A stretch of DNA of 64,000 nucleotides from Oasisia sp. SBJ-2009 (taxonomy: Eukaryota > Annelida > Polychaeta > Sabellida > Siboglinidae), in the NCBI GenBank assembly GCA_964017155.1, contig OZ024857.1:37360641-37424640 (forward strand), given 5' to 3'. Position numbers and translations under genes: made by a program. The notes beneath the pieces are model-generated. The model was not told the DNA's origin, made no database searches, and saw only the letters and a program-made list of their open reading frames with translations. Position 1 is the first letter of the stretch. Every line of letters starts with the position of its first letter. This document shows positions 14,324 through 23,078 of this stretch, piece by piece.

Positions 14324-15715
14324 ATGGATAAAAGTGTCTCCGCTCAAACTAACGAGAAACCCTTCAAATGTAGTACTTGCGGAAAACAGTTTTTGCTGAA
14401 TGGTGGTTTAAAGACACATATGCGCACTCACACAAGAAAGAAAACATTTGCGTGCGTTACGTGTGGTTCTCGCTATGCAACCAAGGGTATTTTGGAGGTG
14501 CATGTGCGCACTCACACAGGTGAGAAACCATTCAAATGTCCCAACTGCGATGCACAGTTCAAAGCAAGTAGTCAGTTACGAATACATATGCGGAGACACA
14601 CAGGTGAGAAACCATACAAATGCGACCTGTGTGGGGCACAATATGCTCATACCACTTCCCTACGTGTACATGTGCGTATTCATAAAGGAGAAAAACCTTA
14701 CAAGTGTGACATTTGTGAGGCAAAGTTTAATAATAAAAATGCATTGACATTACACAAACGAAGGCACACGGGGGAAAAACCCTACAAATGTGACACATGT
14801 GGATCAAAGTTTGTAAGCGGTGGTGCTTTAAAAATACATGTCCGTTCACACACCGGGGTGAAACCCTTCAAATGCGACGTCTGTGGGGTACACTATGCTC
14901 ACAAACACGACGTCCTTGTTCATATGCGATCCCACACCGGGGAGAAACCTTTCAAATGTGACAACTGTGGAGCGCGATTCACACGGAAAGATCATCTGCA
15001 GTCACATATGTTTACCCACACAGGAGAAAAACCTTTCAAGTGTGATATTTGTGGTGGAACGTTTGCATTCAAAAGTGCATTGAAGGTTCATAACCGTATC
15101 CACACTGGGGAGAAACCTTTCAAATGCACTACGTGTGGTTCAGACTTCAGAAGGGAATCTCATCTGCAGTTACACATGCGTTACCACAGCGGTGACAGAC
15201 CGTACAAGTGTGACATGTGCGGAGCACGGTTTGTGGAGAAAAGTAAATTAGCCATCCACATGCGTAGTCACAGTGGGGAGAAACCGTACAAATGTAACAT
15301 TTGCGGAGCAGGGTTCACACAGAATGGTAATTTAAAGACACACAGGCTTCTTCACTCAGGCGAAAGACCCCACAAGTGTATCACTTGTGGTGCAGATTTT
15401 GTACGGACACATCATCTACAATCACACATGCGTACTCACACAGGTGATAAACCATACAAATGTGATAGTTGTGATGCACGGTTCCATGTGCGCAGTCAAC
15501 TGGTCGTTCATACGCGCAATCACACGGGTGAGAAACCCTACAAATGTGACGTATGTGGGAAACGTTGTACTTTGAGCAGTCACCTAAGAGTACACATGCG
15601 CACTCACACTGGGGAGAAACCCTACAAATGCGATATATGTGGGAAATGCTTTACTGTGAATTGTACACTGAAAGGGCACATGCGTACTCACTCGAAAGAC
15701 ACCAAAGAAAAGTGA
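14324..15715 (+). CDS. ZNF-A: intact 16-finger C2H2 zinc-finger protein
   Basis: A 463-residue protein made almost entirely of 16 tandem C2H2 fingers with a 28-residue period, starting at Cys16. Each has C-x2-C-x12-H-x3-H spacing, and most are joined by TGEKP-type linkers. No KRAB, BTB, SCAN or other effector domain is present. All sixteen keep both Cys and both His. The tail is short and basic (HSKDTKEK). Poly-C2H2 proteins of this kind are usually nuclear DNA-binding proteins. The target and the effect on transcription are unknown. The ATG at 14324 is chosen because it has A at -3 and G at +4 and matches the start in the paralogues. The coding region is one exon behind a probable 5' UTR intron. 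The part from 15062 onward recurs identically in ZNF-D, because this gene is one parent of the 37-kb duplication junction. Confidence 0.9.
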   Translation: MDKSVSAQTNEKPFKCSTCGKQFLLNGGLKTHMRTHTRKKTFACVTCGSRYATKGILEVHVRTHTGEKPFKCPNCDAQFKASSQLRIHMRRHTGEKPYKCDLCGAQYAHTTSLRVHVRIHKGEKPYKCDICEAKFNNKNALTLHKRRHTGEKPYKCDTCGSKFVSGGALKIHVRSHTGVKPFKCDVCGVHYAHKHDVLVHMRSHTGEKPFKCDNCGARFTRKDHLQSHMFTHTGEKPFKCDICGGTFAFKSALKVHNRIHTGEKPFKCTTCGSDFRRESHLQLHMRYHSGDRPYKCDMCGARFVEKSKLAIHMRSHSGEKPYKCNICGAGFTQNGNLKTHRLLHSGERPHKCITCGADFVRTHHLQSHMRTHTGDKPYKCDSCDARFHVRSQLVVHTRNHTGEKPYKCDVCGKRCTLSSHLRVHMRTHTGEKPYKCDICGKCFTVNCTLKGHMRTHSKDTKEK

Positions 15716-16632
15716 TGTTTGCAGCGAACACTTCTCACAGAGGTATTTTACAATCCCGATTGCAGATTCTACACCAGAAGGAGCCATTAACAATGTGACA
15801 TTAGTCCCTGTCACTAATTGCTGAAAATGGCCAGTATGGGTATCTATTTGGGCGTGTTACAGGAACACGCTCCACATAGGAACAGTTTAGACACAGCACA
15901 ATTTCTCCATGTGAAAGCAGACACGATGCTGTTGAAATTGTTTTGTAACTTCATGTACCTAGTTTTAATTTGTTAGTATGTTTCAGCAGATTATCAATCA
16001 AGATATAATGCACATACGTATGTACATGTAATACATATAGGTTCTGGTAGCAATAACAACGGGATTTCTTTCTAGTTTGTACAGCTAGAAACGTATCATT
16101 TGAAGAAAGCCTAAAACTATCTGACTTTCCAAAAATATGTACCTGTGTTTATTTTGTTTATCAATGATAGCAGTTAGTTTTTACTTTTCATTCAAATATT
16201 CTTGCTGCTGTTGTCAGAAATACAACTACATAATGTGTTAGCCATTATTTTATATAAGAATGACGTCATATTATGTCCAACGTACATTATATCTAATGTG
16301 CATATGTGTTCTCTCATTTTTTGAAATACTCATATTATTAATATTTTGGTTCAAATTGGACAATATATTTGGTATATTTTACAATGTGCTATTTGCACGC
16401 AATGAATTGTTTACATGGATATATATGTAACGCTTTATCTCGTAACGTATCTAAATATTGTATCGGTAGAATAAGTGTAGCTAGATGCTAACTAGATGCT
16501 TTACATACTATAAGTAGATGTTAAGTTTTCTATGTTTCGTAAAGAGATGTTTATAAGTGCTGTACTGTAGAGAGAACCTTCTCTTACACGCTGTACAAGC
16601 AGCAGTGTTTTGTAGCAAGCAAATTACAGTGT
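15716..16632 (+). other. ZNF-A 3' flank / probable 3' UTR
   Basis: No coding frame. The first bases after the stop (TGTTTGCAGCGAACACTTCTC) are almost the same after the stop codons of ZNF-B and ZNF-C. Homology to their 3' flanks continues to about 16630. In B and C this conserved flank ends near an AATAAA (31968-31973 and 45345-45350). The matching hexamer is not preserved in A, which has a TAGATGCTAACTAGATGC stretch there instead. Confidence 0.5.
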
Positions 16633-16830
16633 TTGAGAGGGCATTGAGATACCGGGGTAACTCATATCTACATGATGAAAGTATTACATTTAGGTATGAC
16701 AGTTTCAAAAGAAAATATATGTATTATATTAAAGATGCTCAGTGATTTTTTCTTTTGAAACTGTCATACCTAAATGTAATACTTTTGTCAAGTAGATATG
16801 AAGTACCTCGGTATCTCAATGCCCTCTCAA
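16633..16830. mobile_element. 198-bp near-perfect palindrome (hairpin MITE-like)
   Basis: Left arm beginning TTGAGAGGGCATTGAGATAC and right arm ending in its reverse complement. The arms are about 80 bases each, around a short AT-rich loop. The arms include a shared core, ATTACATTTAGGTATGACAG. The corresponding place in the ZNF-B and ZNF-C flanks lacks it, so it looks inserted. No clear target duplication is seen. It could be a foldback MITE or, less likely, a structured RNA. Confidence 0.6.
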
Positions 16831-16850
16831 CAACCTATATATATTATATT

Positions 16851-17245
16851 ATACAATTTGTCCCAATGTATATTATATATATATATTATATATATATATA
16901 TTATATATATATATATACCTAGAGGTGGTTTGTTCTCTATTATATTTTCTAAACGGCTCATGCATGCTTAGTAAGTATTTAGTTTAGAAAATAGGTAACT
17001 TTGTCTTGTAATAAAAAAATGGTGTTGTCATTATCCTATAGTTCCTTAGAATAAGATTTTACAGTTGTGTTAAGTTCTGTGTTTTTTTACTTTAAAAAGT
17101 CACTGGTTGCTAGGTTTATTTTCACAATAGTGCGAGGAAGCTTTGCATAAAATGCAGTAAATCTACAACTTTTCATGAAGCAATCTATTATGGCAGTAGA
17201 TGAGCATCTGGTACCACAAGCTAGTATGTCGCCAGATATTATATA

Positions 17246-17300
<55 letters not shown>

Positions 17301-17446
17301 AATATGTCAATCAATATGCATCAGACAAGAACACACGCACACACGTGCGCACACATACATACACACACACACACACAAACACACACACAAACACGTCATA
17401 CATCATACAGACATACATATATATATATGTATATATATATATATTT
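16851..17446. repeat. AT-rich and compound TA/CA simple repeats
   Basis: Alternating TA runs with ATTA spacers lie at 16851-16917. A TA run lies at 17237-17297, a CA-rich run with AAACAC interruptions at 17331-17392, and a further TA run at 17415-17446. The 320 bases between 16918 and 17236 are AT-rich and show nothing recognisable. Confidence 0.85.
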
Positions 17447-17450
17447 ATAT

Positions 17451-17808
17451 ACCAGCCGCACAAAGAAAGATGGAAAGGAATATGTTAAACATCACATACC
17501 GTGACAGAAAAATATACATCTGAGTAAGAGAAAAGACAAACGTCACAATCGTGACTGAACAAGTTAAAAGACGGAAGTGGACCTGGGCAGGATACGAGTT
17601 AACCGATGGACACTGCATATCGATCATGTCACTACCTGGAAATAATACGAAAGGAAAAGACTTAGAAGTAGGCCGGTGAGACGGTGGAGAGACGAACTAG
17701 ATGACTACTGGAAGGGTACTATCTGGCTGAGAATAGCGCAAGATGTGGAAGCAGCATGTTGAGCCTAGACACCATGGCTGCATAATGATGATGATATGGC
17801 GATAGGGC
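17451..17808 (+). mobile_element. RTE-like LINE 3' relic
   Basis: Three-frame reading yields broken pieces (KDGKEYVKHH, KTEVDLG, RPVRRWRDELDDYWKGTIW, RIAQDVEAA). They resemble the extreme C-terminus of RTE-type LINE reverse transcriptases, which often contain xxWxWAGHVxRxxDxRWT and RPxxRWxDxL segments. The pieces lie in different frames with stops, so it is a dead fragment. It ends in a short ATGATGATGAT tail followed by a CA microsatellite, consistent with the short microsatellite-like tails of RTE elements. The assignment rests on remembered family motifs. Confidence 0.55.

Positions 17809-17810
<2 letters not shown>

Positions 17811-17887
<77 letters not shown>
17811..17887. repeat. (CA)n microsatellite, length differs from its duplicate
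   Basis: About 77 bases of CA, followed by GTGTGTGCGCGCGCG. The duplicate at 54988-55062 is one unit shorter, the only difference I could see between the two 11.8-kb copies. Confidence 0.95.
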
Positions 17888-17889
<2 letters not shown>

Positions 17890-18042
17890 TGTGTGCGCGC
17901 GCGTGCGTGCGTGCGTGCATGCGTATGGATGCATGTGTGTCACATTGGGTAGTACCTACCTTTTCTTATTTTGAATATTTTTATTTAGGTGAAATGTTGG
18001 TTAGCAAATATTGTTATGTAAATAATAATTTATTGTTATTAA

Positions 18043-18871
18043 AGGACAAACAAAGTTAACTTTTACGTGGCATACACCTAATAGAGTTAATATAAAGTAA
18101 CAATTTCCACATATACTCAATTTTTTAACGCCAGTGGTTTACCAGAAAAATATTTTTTAACACCCAGCTATCCAAATTCTATGCGCTACTCCATCTTAGA
18201 CGAAGAATGACGTCACGACGGTGATCGATGCGCTCTCCGCGTAGATTCCCTGCATAGGGTTTGGCTGTTGTCATGAAATGGCTGCAACTCGGCAACGCGC
18301 GTAACATGCTGATGACGGTAAATATAAAGTTGTCTATTATTGTTATCGCTGAAATCATCCCATCAACTGATGATACATGTCTACATCAAAGCATTTCTCC
18401 TCAAAATGGACCGAGCAAAGTGACAAACAGTACGCCCGCAAATCACCAACGTGAGTCCATTGCTTCAATACTACCGGTTGTTTCAACTATTATTGCAACC
18501 GTATGCCGAACACGAAGGCATAATTACTAAAGTTTACCATAGATTTAACCACATATTTAGATATATGTCTTTAAGCAGCTGCTAGATGTCACGCCAACTG
18601 AACGAACTGTCGAAGACTCGAAGTTGTTGACCCTTAACGACGTCGCCGGAAGCTGACCGAGATATAGAATGCCGCGCGCTGAATGGCCAAGCCAAATTAA
18701 CCCTTCACCTATGGCGACGTCTAGACCATCGTGGATTTCGTTAGAATTTTAGACTTTAAAGTCACATTCTGAGTAAACCGCTGACGTTAAAAAATTGAGT
18801 ATATGTGGAAATTGTTACTTTGTATAAACTCTATTAGGTGTATGACACGAAGCCGTAGCCTTTTTTGTCCT
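18043..18871 (-). mobile_element. Kolobok-like DNA transposon relic (TTAA target, THAP remnant)
   Basis: TTAA stands at 18039-18042 and 18872-18875. The element begins AGGACAAA and ends TTTGTCCT, with inverted repeats of about 100 bases (18043-18143 and 18775-18871) sharing CATACACCTAATAGAG and TCCACATATACTCAAT. The interior minus strand holds the remains of a THAP zinc-finger domain. TTAA targets together with THAP-bearing transposases are known from the Kolobok superfamily. PiggyBac also uses TTAA but has different ends and no THAP. At 829 bases it is an internally deleted, non-autonomous copy. Confidence 0.7.
18356..18521 (-). pseudogene. Decayed THAP domain fragment
   Basis: On the minus strand an ATG at 18521 gives MPSCSAYGCNN, the usual THAP start with its first two zinc ligands. 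About 80 bases on, in another frame, AYCLSLCSVHFEEKCFD supplies the C-x2-H half of the C2CH site. The distance between the halves is shorter than a normal domain, and stops lie on both sides, so it is not functional. THAP domains bind DNA. Here it would have been the target-end-binding part of the transposase of the surrounding element. Confidence 0.6.
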
Positions 18872-18875
18872 TTAA

Positions 18876-19105
18876 GCTGAAATGTCGGTTTCGCAGTAGA
18901 TTTCAGCCTAGCCATAGTCATAGATCATGAGAGTACTGAAAATAATAATAGTACAAGTTCAACAGTCTGTTGTGTTTTGCATCAGACAAGAACACAGCCT
19001 GACATATATATGTGTCTAACTTAATTGGTAACAGAGCACTACTGTAATTCAATTTGGAGAATGGGAATTTTTTCTTATTGTCTAACTAATCTAAATCGTA
19101 TATTA
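18876..19105. other. Spacer between two DNA transposons
   Basis: AT-rich, with no frame and no repeat recognised. The last five bases (TATTA, 19101-19105) are the target duplication of the following element. Confidence 0.6.
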
Positions 19106-19397
19106 GTCCCGTTCCTTGTGTAATTTCGTTCACATTTTTTGGAGATTTGCAAAACTATACATTTTTGGAAAGTTTAGGACCTACTGAACCTGAAAAGTAA
19201 TGTTTACATTTTTTCTAAACACTCTATGGCGGCCATCTTGGATTTCCAAAATGGCGGCTATTTTTGGCTCACATTTTGCAATATCTCGGCTTCTAAGCAT
19301 CTTAGGCTTTCGATTTTTGTGTCTAAATATACATTTTCAGAGACAAGGAATCTAATGAGACAACTTACAATGCACTACATTTAATGCAAGACAGTAT
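19106..19397 (+). repeat. Left terminal inverted repeat of the 3.35-kb element
   Basis: About 292 bases, matching 22155-22453 in reverse orientation at roughly 85 percent by eye. The repeats are colinear from the GTCC tip to about GACAGTAT, with small indels near the tip. It contains GCGGCCATCTTG, a match to the YY1-type motif. Confidence 0.85.
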
Positions 19398-19565
19398 AAA
19401 TCACAATGTTTACTCAAAAAAATTACCAAAATGTACTTCTTGTGTACTTGATAGAAACAAATGTTTAATTGCAGTAGTCTAATTATAATATGCAAAGGAT
19501 CGTCACATTAGAACAATGAATAGTCCCTCTGGTTCTAGACATTAAGATATATCAAGCAAATGACA

Positions 19566-22099
19566 TTAGTCATCACTGTCATCATCTGAATTACGATTCT
19601 CGTAGTATGTGTCTTCGTCGTTTTCACAATGTGTGTGCAAGTAAATTATTTGACTTGCACGAGCAGCGATTAGATGTGCAGTTCCCCTTGCACTGACGCC
19701 TGACCATCTCAATGATAGCCTTCGGTGCTGGTGGCACATCAGCGGTGGTTGGGTTGAGCTGGCCCTCATCGTGATCCTTGTGATAGCCATTCTGCAGTGG
19801 GTCCAACGGAACCTGCTTGGGATGGGCAGCCTGGCCCCAGACTCTAGCTTGCACATGCGTCCTCAAAATGTGTTGCTTGAGGGCACCCATGGTAGGTGGT
19901 AGCTTCTCACTTTCTGCCATGTATTTACAAAATAGGTGCCAACGTAGATCAGGAATGCTTGAGGTGTGGAGGCCCTTTGGACAGTATGCAGTGCACACAA
20001 ACCTGGCCATGGTTGATTCCAGGAAGTCCTCCGTCACATCCGTGTCATCACAAGGCATGCACAGGTCCCTGATGACATCATAGTCAGACTCCAGGAACAG
20101 CTTGAACCAGGTTGCCCACCCTATTCGTACACACCTTCCAGTGTTTTCTGCCCCAGAGAATGCATGGGATGCTGGTAAGGCCTTTGCTTTCTCCGGCCCC
20201 AATGCTGTCCATAATGGCTTGATCTGGTGGACACCAGAAACCATTGAGATTGAGGTGTTCTTTGGCAATAAATCACAACTGGCTATGATCAAGACGAGGA
20301 CATCAGTATCAGGAGAAAAGAATGTCATTTCTGCATCCCTTGAGTTTCGCTCTGTTGCAGACACTTCTAATCATATCATCAAGGTGTCTGTTTCCTCGTG
20401 GTTGGTATCTGGAAAGGGGCCCACATCCTTGTTGCTCCTAGTGTGGCCCGCAGCTTAGGTGATGGATGACCAGCTTGGATGAATCTTTGTTTTCTCTGCC
20501 AAATATTCTGTCAGATCAGCCTTTGTCTGTTCATGTGACAGAAATCGACTCATTGTGATGTGCCTGATGCTGGTCTCATGTCGGACTTGGTACTGGACTG
20601 GATCCTTTCCTTTTCGCCTCTTTTGCCTGGTTGTGCTCTTCAGAGAATCAGCCTTGTATGTGTTAAAGACGACGATGATCTAATCAAAGCTTCTCGTGAG
20701 ATTAATCAGTCTGTCATTGAAGCATACACTGAGATCCTTCACCGTCACTACAGTTGCTAGTTTCGTTGTCATTTTCTGGACAAGGACCATGCCATCTACC
20801 ACTGCAACCTTCCGACGGTGATCAGGAGGATCTGCATCAGTCTCTATGGGGTCTTCATCTGACTGTTGGTTTGCTTATGTTGTTTATCGTGTTGTCAACT
20901 TCTCAAGTACATGGATAAGCTTGGACTTGTCATTGCATGGCAATACCGAGCCATTTTTGGGAAAAGAGTGCCCTTGGTGTCAGTGTGAACTCGTAGGTGC
21001 CAACTGCCTGCTTCTGGTCAATGACTCTGTTTGACCGGGCAAGGACCAACAACCTCCCATACAGGTCTTTGGTTTCCTACAGGTCTACGATCTTTTCGCG
21101 AATCTTGACTTTATGCGTCTTGTTGCCAGACATGTACATCTTGTTTTGTGTTCTTCACAGGGGCCCTTAGGCTGACACCCCCATTGACCCACTCAGCCAC
21201 GTAGTCTTCGTAGAGCTTCTGGCCCGTGTCATCTATGTTCAGGATCTGTGGCACGTACTCATCTGGGATGTATGCATGGGTTATGATGTTGTAGATCATG
21301 TTGCCATCAACAGCAAATGGATTTCCGTGACTCTGTATGGCATCCTTAATCCTACTAATGGTTCCATGCTCCCGCCTGATTTTGCTTGGGGAAAGGTCGT
21401 GATGTTCCACTGCTTTGCTTCCATCATCATAGAACTGGTCCTTGAATTCCTTTGCTAGGCAGGACAGTTCTGGAGGAGCCAAAAAGAATCGTTGTCTTGC
21501 ATTGGGGTTGTTGGAGATCCCAATCAGACCAGCATGAACCTTCATGAATTTGTTGAGGTGTTCGCATGCATGATCAGCGCCGATGGACACTAACGGGATG
21601 GCGTCCTTGGTCACATAAATGTTGCTCTCTTCCAGTTTTCTCCCTGTTTCTGGGTGGGCAATCTTGAGTGCATGCATGTCTGCTATGTAGCGTGGCCACA
21701 GTCGCTTGTACTTGATCCTATCCATTGCAAAGAACAGCTTGATGAGCGCTTCTCCAGCTTCAAGATGAAGGTGAATATCAGCATTCCGAGATGCTGCTAC
21801 AAAGTAGAGAATCGTCTCAACCCGGTGCAGATAGTTCATCATGGAACGGAACATTCCGTTCTTGGCCTTCTGATCTTCCCAATCATGCAACCTTTTCACC
21901 ACATTCTCCTGAGTCAGCGTTTGCAGTAGATGGGCATTGGCTTGCTTCACAGGTTCAGCTTTTGTGTTCTTGTTTGCCACAGAGCAGGCCTCCTCTATCT
22001 CAGCGGTAGCTTCTAGGCACACATCCTTCAGGTAAGGGTTGTCCTTCAAGAACTGATCGACTATTTTCAATGCTCCAAAAGTTGGCTAATATTTACCAT
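19566..22099 (-). pseudogene. Broken large protein of the long-TIR element (possible nuclease-like family)
   Basis: The best open parts are 22070-21111 (319 codons) and 20364-19624 (246 codons). Between them the same protein continues in shifting frames with stops. A likely start is ATG at 22099 with a frameshift soon after. A frameshift near 19632 separates the last part, which ends in an acidic tail (NRNSDDDSDD). Order of motifs: RIKYKRLWPRYIADMHAL, SIGADHACEHLNKFMKVHAG, VAVVDGMVLVQ (near 20800), NHEETDTLMI (near 20390), SPDTDVLVL, ALPASHAFSGAENTGR, DLRWHLFCKYMAESEKLPPT, then a Cys cluster (CKGNCTSNRCSC). From memory, the same motif series occurs in many unnamed predicted proteins of corals and molluscs. 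The acidic VVDGM / HEExDT / SPDTD series suggests a PIN or FEN-like nuclease fold, which is inference only. No catalytic function is established. Confidence 0.6.
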
Positions 22100-22154
22100 T
22101 TGAGCCTCAGGTTGTTACTTAAATTTTACGTATTTTTTTCCAAAATTTCCATAA

Positions 22155-22453
22155 TAGTGTCATGCATTATATATAGCTCATTATAAGTTGTCCCATTAGT
22201 CTCCTTGTCTCTGAAAATGTATGTTTAGACACCAAAATCACAAGCCTAAGATGCTTAGAAGCCGAGATATTGCAAAATGTGAGCAAAAAATAGTCGCCAT
22301 TATGAAAATCCAAGATGGCCGCCACAGAGTGTTTAGAAAAATGTAAACATTACTTTTCAGGTTCAGTAGGTTCTAAACTTTCCCAAAATGCATAGTTTTA
22401 TAAATCTCCAAACAATTTGAACGAAATGTTTTTTTGTACATAGTGAACTGGAC
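22155..22453 (-). repeat. Right terminal inverted repeat of the 3.35-kb element
   Basis: Reverse-complement partner of 19106-19397. It includes CAAGATGGCCGCC, where the left repeat has GGCGGCCATCTTG. The outer end GAACTGGAC abuts the TATTA target duplicate at 22454-22458. Confidence 0.85.
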
Positions 22454-22458
22454 TATTA

Positions 22459-22713
22459 TGTTAGTCTTTCGTACACGACTCGCAGTCTTGCACACCAGAC
22501 AGACAATAACAAGTGATGTGTAACCACCTACAACAATAACCGCTAGATGGCAGTACCCCATGTTATGAAAACCGGTACCCGTTTAAACTACGAGGCAGTA
22601 CAGTAACAGTCAGTTTTTGCCACGAAAGTATGAAAGTTGTGTCTAAGCTAAAATTAGTGTGTATTATATTATGTATTCTTATTGAAATGTGGGACTTTTT
22701 ACTTAGGCATTAC
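22459..22713. other. Start of the ZNF-B repeat unit
   Basis: Non-coding. It matches 40430-40600 upstream of ZNF-C (shared CGCTAG-TGGCAGTACCCCA and GTATTATATTAT). That paralogous stretch continues into the LTR element's empty insertion site. The last five bases (ATTAC) are the target duplication of LTR copy 1. Confidence 0.75.
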
Positions 22714-22938
22714 TGTGATGGTATGCCAATGTAAATGCATAGAACGACATATGCAGTCCAAGAGATCAGTCTTGGAAGATGACGAGACTCGAGGTCGATC
22801 AGTGGTATCCCTCTCTCTGCTTGTAATTGTAATAAAGTGATTTGTTCAGTACTTCTGGTGTCGAATCAGATATGTATGAATGCGAGATGAGTCGGACAAT
22901 CCGACTACACATATGTCAGGCCAAGACGACACGTTTCA
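22714..22938 (+). repeat. 5' LTR of copy 1
   Basis: 225 bases, starting TGTGATGG and ending GTTTCA. It contains an AATAAA polyadenylation signal and a perfect 7-bp stem with a 3-base loop, AGTCGGACAATCCGACT (22890-22906). Relative to the 3' LTR it differs at 22912 (T versus G) and at two bases around TGGTATCC versus TGTTGTCC. Confidence 0.95.
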
Positions 22939-22948
22939 TGGTGGCAGC
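22939..22948 (+). other. Primer binding site, tRNA-Leu type
   Basis: TGGTGGCAGC follows the LTR without a gap. It is complementary to the GCUGCCACCA end of common animal leucine tRNAs (remembered sequence). The match is only 10 bases, so the tRNA identity is probable, not certain. Confidence 0.7.
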
Positions 22949-23078
22949 TACGGTTGAATCCGGCGCTTTCGAGATTCTTAAATAGGTCAACACGCACGCG
23001 GCACCGTCGAGTCGACGCTGGCCAGCTCCGATTTGTTCTCACTGAGTAAGTGATAGACATTGCCATTAATAGGCAGCC

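Larger units (their letters stand above)
19106..22453 (-). mobile_element. 3.35-kb long-TIR element encoding an uncharacterised protein
   Basis: The two ends are inverted repeats of about 295 bases, starting GTCCCGTTC (left) and GTCCAGTTC (right, read inward). Both contain TGGAGATTT, GAACCTGAAAAGTAATGTTT, GGCGGCCATCTTGGAT and CAATATCTCGGCTTCTAAGC. A 5-base direct repeat, TATTA, flanks both ends (19101-19105 and 22454-22458), as expected of a target site duplication. Between the repeats the minus strand carries the remains of one long protein. I cannot assign it to a named transposon superfamily: long TIRs plus this protein plus a 5-base target do not match the ones I know well. The identical duplicate at 56281-59628 comes from the 37-kb duplication, not from transposition. 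Confidence 0.75.

Noticed and set aside
14448..15814. Secondary frames inside the zinc-finger arrays (also at 30067-30875, 43251-44365 and 52564-52991)
   Set aside because: The 84-base finger period keeps alternative frames open. Their products have no C2H2 pattern.
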